From the NCBI GenBank assembly GCA_001887945.1, contig LDOQ01000295.1:1-12415 (forward strand): DNA of 12,415 nucleotides, given 5' to 3'. Below, piece by piece: positions 7,676-12,415 of this stretch. Under the pieces are notes generated by a model, which saw only the letters and a list, made by a program, of their open reading frames with translations, made no database searches and was not told where the DNA came from. Every line of letters begins with the position of its first letter. Position 1 is the first letter of the stretch. This DNA comes from Spraguea lophii (taxonomy: Eukaryota; Microsporidia; Spragueidae). A program made the translations under genes and the position numbers.

Positions 7676-7960
7676 TTAAGTCGATGATTTCTTATTTAAA
7701 TATTTAATTTGAATAAAGGTAATGTGTTTAACAATCAAAGTTTTATCATTATATTTTATATTTCTTATTAATTCTATTCAATCATAAATGTATGTGAAAT
7801 GTTTATAAAATTTCCTGTTTAACCTAGTCTTATTAAAGATTACATTTTTATCCCTATCCCAATATATTATATTTAAAAAATTTATAATAGATGATTAATT
7901 GTATTTTTTGTTCCTTGATACTTTATCATAATCTTTTTTATTCTCATAATACCCAGTCAT
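7676..7960 (-). pseudogene. Possible decayed coding sequence, unknown family
   Basis: One minus-strand frame begins with an ATG at 7960 (MTGYYENKKDYDKVSRNKKY) and runs 95 codons to a stop at 7676 with only two internal stops. About nine would be expected by chance at this base composition. Pieces such as IIYWDRDKNVIFNKTRLNRK and KTLIVKHITFIQIKYL look protein-like. CCC lies seven bases before the ATG. It could be the start of a separate dead gene or part of the same decayed tract as 8309-9481. No family is recognised. Confidence 0.35.
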
Positions 7961-8308
7961 CTTTATGGGTTATATATATAAATTAAATTATATAAAAATT
8001 ACTTGGATATACGATTTTAATATACAACATATTTTATAAAATAAAACATTATTAACATTACATAAAAATATGACTTTTAATAAAATCTATAAAACCAATT
8101 ATTAAATAATTATTATTTATATGTATCTCTAATGATAATTTATAGAATATAATTATTTTAAAAATTATAAAATATAAAAAACTTTACATAAAAAGAATGT
8201 TCCATACATAAAAGAAATTTATTGTAATCTTGTATATTTTTTAATAAAATAGTTTAATATTGGTATAAATAAAGATGGCTCAGATAAAAAAGTAATAATA
8301 ACCAATGT
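7961..8308. other. AT-rich spacer between decayed segments
   Basis: No gene or regulatory element can be supported beyond the CCC at 7968-7970 on the minus strand noted for the relic at 7676-7960. Frames are stop-rich. Confidence 0.45.
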
Positions 8309-9481
8309 TTATAATGAACCAATGATCGATAACATTATTAATAATTTATTTACTCTGGAAATACCTTCTTCATTTTTATTTTTTTCATCCTGTTTCCTTT
8401 GAGTATCTTTTGAATCATCTTTATTTTTGTATTTTATTATTGGGTATTTGTTGTTATAAAACCAGCATTTAAAATGGTATGTTTTCCATGATTTTGTTTA
8501 TAATCTTACCAATCCTGGAAATGTAAAATCAAATTTTGAAACATCAACATGGTAATTACCAAATAAATCTGTATATTATCAATTATATTTTTAATCCTAG
8601 GCACAATTTTATTGTTAGGTAGGTGGGTTTATATTATTTAAAAAAAGTTTTTCTATTTTTTTTCTTTAAATACGGCTAAAGCAATTTTGTAATCGAATAT
8701 AAAAAATATCATCAAAAATATCTTGTTTTTCAGAAAACAAATATACTATAGATATATGTCTATATAAAATAAAATTATATTGAATATAAGCATAATTTTT
8801 TTTCCTTAAATTTTGTTCAAATCTAATGTAATATATTTTTCAATCTTATGTATCTTTCTTGAATAAACGTTTTATAATTTTTATTCTCAATACACGTTGT
8901 TAGAGGTTCAAAAAGGTTATATTTATTTCACCGCATTATCCATATAATTTCCAAAACTTTCCCTTCCATATTATCAATTAATTGTTGTTAACTTTATTTT
9001 TTTTTCAAAAGTTCAGATAAATTTGCTGAATTAATAATCTTTTCAATCATGGAATAATCACCAGTGAAATATTCTGTATGATAATTATACGTAAAATTTT
9101 TTTAAAATGCTATTTTTGAACTTTTGATAACATTCCAATTTTTTAAAGTATTAATTATTTTTTTAGCATCAGTCTCTTCTGTTTTTAGATTATAAAACGA
9201 AAGAAAATACATATTCATAAATATTTTATATTATTATAGTTTCACTTTCAATATCACTTGGGTTTATATTCTTATTAAAGATTAAAAAAATATATATAAA
9301 AAATGTTTATTAAGGGTATTTTTTATTATAATATATATAAGTTACAAAGAGAAATCAATTTATCTATATTACGATAAAATAAAACTTGTTTACAATGTTC
9401 TGTTATGGTTATATTCGTTTTTATTTCATTATAAAATTGGTGATATTTATATTTTTCTATATAAAAAATAGGAAAAATAAA
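8309..9481 (-). pseudogene. Decayed gene, possibly for an exported or membrane protein
   Basis: Several protein-like stretches follow each other on the minus strand in changing frames. One is a 51-codon open frame at 9481-9329 (including FYNEIKTNITITEHCKQVLF). Another starts with an ATG at 9218 (FYNLKTEETDAKKIINTLKN) with one stop in about 74 codons, continuing SMIEKIINSANLSELLKKK. A middle part includes FEPLTTCIENKNYKTFIQER. The last, ending at the stop 8309-8311, has WFYNNKYPIIKYKNKDDSKD, then a Gln/Lys/Glu-rich linker and a short hydrophobic end (LLIMLSIIGSL). The layout of globular part, charged linker and hydrophobic C-terminus loosely recalls the gene at 5983-7262, and GLVRL...YNNK resembles its GLVTL...YYNTK, but this similarity is weak. 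Confidence 0.45.
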
Positions 9482-10799
9482 TTATTTAAAAAATTTAAAA
9501 ATAAAATAATATATACAGGTTTTAAAAAGAAATAAAAAAGATAGAATAATGTTTTTTTTGGAATTATTTATTTCAGAATAAAGGAATAAATAAATATATT
9601 TGATTTATATAAAACAAACAATGTTGTTGTATTATCAAAAAAAAAATAAGTATATACTACTTTTTATTTTTGAAAATAATTTTTTTTTATCTTTACAAAT
9701 AAACCCTAATAAGATGTAGAATGTGAAATAGATATATTATGCGAAACTAGGTTAAAACCATATAAAACAATACAAATATCTTATAATTAAATTATTATAT
9801 CTTTATTATTTTATATGTTTATTACCCCGATGTTATTTGTATGTACTTATATTTTCAAATTACCAAAATATAAACTATGGTTAAATATAAATATTCGAGT
9901 GATTATAAACAAATACAATTTCTTCACGTAGTTGAATATATTATTTAGTTTTCTTTACAAATTTAAAATTTATTTATTTCAATTAAATTTCTTCCCAACC
10001 CTTTTTATTATTGTACAAACACTTTTTTTTATAATTTGTTTTATATTTTTCTAGCAAAATCTATTTAAGTCTTGTTTGTTTTAATATTTAGTCAGAAATA
10101 CAATAATAAATACCAAGCCGTATTACAATATAAATTATACAAGAATTCATACTTGATCAGATTATAAAATATCCTTTACTCTACTTAAATAACTGATGAT
10201 ATATTCTTCTTTCCCATACGAGTTTAAAATAATAAATGTAATTGAGAATGAATTGGTACGTTATAATTCTAAAATCTATTTAATAAGAATTCTTATAAAT
10301 TCATATTTTTATTAATTTAACATGTACGATTGAAAAATAAACTATTTCCATAAATTGAAAATGTTTATCTTATTCCTTTTAAAGTTATATTTGTTAAGAG
10401 GTTAATAAAAAAAAGTAAAATATTTAGATATTCTTTTTTTTTCAAGACATTTATTATTTATATTAAATTTATATATACTATAACACCGGAAAAATATTTT
10501 AAATTTATTAATTCTTATTCATTTAAAAAGATCTTCTTTAAACATTTCAAATATCATTTTTTGATAATTTCAAACCATTGCCTATAATATTAATCTTCAA
10601 TTCATTTTTGTATATATCTTTTATCTTCTCATATTATACTCATTAATTTCTTCACGAAACCATTATTTGATTTCTATATATGTAATATAGAATATTTGAG
10701 GAAAAATTAAATAAATATAATTTTCACATAAAAAATAATTAAATTTAAACTTTAAAAAATGATCTAATCAATATATAAGAAAATAATACCCTTGCTTTT
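9482..10799. other. Long AT-rich intergenic region, no supported gene
   Basis: Stops are frequent in all frames. Weak coding-like pieces occur on the minus strand near 10710-10430 (for example QWFEIIKK and KCLKKIFLNE between stops) and near 9945-9840, but not enough to call relics. There are many A/T homopolymers. The right end should hold the promoter of the LRR gene; an AAATTTAAACTTT stretch lies at 10741-10753. Confidence 0.5.
10789..10791 (+). promoter_or_regulatory. CCC-type start signal of the LRR gene
   Basis: ATACCCTTGCTTTTATG: CCC lies eight bases before the ATG at 10800. It agrees with the signals before the other genes in the window and supports this start. Confidence 0.5.
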
Positions 10800-12415
10800 A
10801 TGAATTTTCTATTAGTATTTTCCCCAATATTAGTAAACTGTAATAGATATAAAATAACACACAGTAATTATGATAGTATTAAGAGATTAATACCCAAACC
10901 ATATAAAATTGGTTTATACGATGAAATTATAAAGAACCCTGATTTTTTATGTTCTTTTAAAGTAAATGAAAATGAATACGGCAAAGAAATTAAAATTATA
11001 GAATTAAATAACATCGATCTGGAAATAGGTAATAATTTATTTCCTGAAATATTTTGTGAATGCAATGATATCAAACGTTTATTACTTACTTCTTTAGCAT
11101 TAACCAAATTACCTAATCAATTTGAAAAACTTCAAGAATTAGAAGAGTTAAATTTAAGTGATAACGAATTTAAAGAATTTCCCCAAGTTCTATTTTCATT
11201 ACCAAAACTGAAATTTCTTCATTTATATGACAATGAATTCATTGTAATACCATCTGAAATTATACGAATGAGCAGTCTTGAGATATTAAATATTCGAGGG
11301 TGTCCTTACTTGGTAAATATCAGTCCAAGTTTATTTAAATTAAAAAATCTGAAAGAATTAAATTTATCATCCAATCGCTTATTATTTGAAAACAATGATT
11401 TTATTTCTTGCTCAGTTTATTCAGATAATCATTATTCTACAGAAAACGAGAATAATAATTATACAGATTTTGCGTCTTATAAACCCTTAAAAAAAGTAAT
11501 TATTCGTAATAATAATTTGAGTATGTTCTTAAAATTTTTTTGCAATTTTATAAATCTAGAAGGACTTAATATTTCCGGAAATTTATTCGAAGAGGTACCT
11601 CATGAACTACAATCTTTTTCTAATTTAAAAATATTAGATATTTCTTATAGTCATATTAAGAATCTAATTATTAAAAACGGTATGTTTAATAATTTGTTAG
11701 TGTTAAATCTTTATAGTTGCGGAATAACTGAATTATCGATCTCTGATAATGCATTACAAAATCTCGAGACACTTGATTTGGAATATAACAACCTTTCAAA
11801 ACTTGATAGAAATATTTTTCAATTAAAACGTCTAAAAAATCTATCAATATATGAAAATATATTTACTGAAATTGAAAAATTCCCATGTGAAAAAGATGAT
11901 CCAATAAAACTTTGCTTAATTCTTAAAGATATAAGTGTATTACCAAACATTTTTTATTTTAATGGTATAAATAAATTAATTGTCACATGCAAAGAGCGAA
12001 ACAACAATGAAATTGATATATTTGAGTACGTACCAACCAATTTGAAAACCAAATATTTAGACTTATCTGACTGTTTCTTAATAAATATACCTCATAATAT
12101 TTCAAAACTTATTAATTTAGAAACTTTTAAAGTAGCGTTTAATCGAATAATTATTCTGGAAAATGTTTTTGTGGGTATGACTTCATTAAAATCATTGGAT
12201 TTATCTTTTAACCGAATAACTAATATTGATAGAAGTATATTTGACATAGCTACACTTGAAATATTGGATTTATCTTCTAATCGTATAGAATTACTTCCTT
12301 CTAATATTAATAATATGAGAGATAGAAACTTCCTAGTTGATTTATATGGGAATCCTTTGCGTTCAGGAATTGATGTAGATTTACAGAATCCCGAATTAAT
12401 ATCTATTGAACAAGT
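10800..12415 (+). CDS. Secreted leucine-rich-repeat protein (3' end outside window)
   Basis: The frame is open for 538 codons and runs off the right edge. It starts MNFLLVFSPILVNCNRYK, a short hydrophobic leader typical of a signal peptide with cleavage near residue 14. Residues 20-85 form a non-LRR N-terminal region with two Cys near 84-86. From about residue 90 there are roughly 14 LRRs of 22-24 residues with the LxxLxLxxNxL pattern, such as LEELNLSDNEFKEFP, LKSLDLSFNRITNID and LEILDLSSNRIELLP. Two less regular stretches interrupt the array: a polar Asn/Ser/Tyr-rich insert at about 197-226 and a degenerate part at about 360-410. The motif FLVDLYGNPLRS near 511-522 resembles the end of an LRR array. 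LRR proteins mediate protein binding, and secreted LRR families occur in several microsporidia. A role at the host interface is inferred. Confidence 0.88.
   Translation, partial: MNFLLVFSPILVNCNRYKITHSNYDSIKRLIPKPYKIGLYDEIIKNPDFLCSFKVNENEYGKEIKIIELNNIDLEIGNNLFPEIFCECNDIKRLLLTSLALTKLPNQFEKLQELEELNLSDNEFKEFPQVLFSLPKLKFLHLYDNEFIVIPSEIIRMSSLEILNIRGCPYLVNISPSLFKLKNLKELNLSSNRLLFENNDFISCSVYSDNHYSTENENNNYTDFASYKPLKKVIIRNNNLSMFLKFFCNFINLEGLNISGNLFEEVPHELQSFSNLKILDISYSHIKNLIIKNGMFNNLLVLNLYSCGITELSISDNALQNLETLDLEYNNLSKLDRNIFQLKRLKNLSIYENIFTEIEKFPCEKDDPIKLCLILKDISVLPNIFYFNGINKLIVTCKERNNNEIDIFEYVPTNLKTKYLDLSDCFLINIPHNISKLINLETFKVAFNRIIILENVFVGMTSLKSLDLSFNRITNIDRSIFDIATLEILDLSSNRIELLPSNINNMRDRNFLVDLYGNPLRSGIDVDLQNPELISIEQ

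Noticed and set aside
10430..10720. Minus-strand coding-like fragments, several interrupted by TGA
   Set aside because: There are about six stops in 80 codons, including TAA, close to what chance gives. A TGA-as-Trp code does not explain them, and the long genes use TGG for Trp and read well with the standard code.
10868..11107. 79-codon minus-strand frame
   Set aside because: It is antisense to the LRR gene, which has a signal peptide and clear repeats.

Overview
The window is about four-fifths A+T. The intact genes have no introns, and there are no bacterial ribosome-binding sites or operons. Three proteins are secreted or membrane-bound and rich in Lys, Asn and Ile. Short C-runs or G-runs (CCC/GGG) sit just upstream of four start codons, which matches a start-site signal described for Microsporidia. 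A microsporidian with an AT-rich, loosely packed genome is the best fit. I cannot name the species, and another AT-rich eukaryote is not excluded.

Layout. (1) Positions 3-1853, minus strand: an SPX-EXS protein of the XPR1/SYG1 phosphate-exporter family, with its C-terminus cut by the window edge. (2) 1854-2986: non-coding, holding an imperfect inverted repeat with arms of about 148 bp. (3) 2987-4506, minus: a membrane-anchored, charged protein of unknown function, broken into two overlapping frames plus a shifted tail. (4) 4765-5492, minus: decayed coding sequence with three ankyrin-like motifs. (5) 5983-7262, plus: a secreted or membrane protein with nine tandem 13-15 residue repeats and a C-terminal membrane anchor, interrupted by one frameshift in a short A-run. 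(6) 7676-7960 and 8309-9481, minus: two further stretches that look like decayed coding sequence. (7) 9482-10799: AT-rich with no gene I can support. (8) 10800-12415, plus: a secreted leucine-rich-repeat protein that runs off the right edge.

The genes do not form a pathway. The pattern is one intact conserved transporter and one intact LRR gene, set among several broken genes whose intact relatives would be exported or membrane proteins. This looks like a region of gene turnover for accessory, probably host-facing, proteins. No tRNA, rRNA, CRISPR array or recognisable transposase was found. All translations were made by hand, and no database search was possible.
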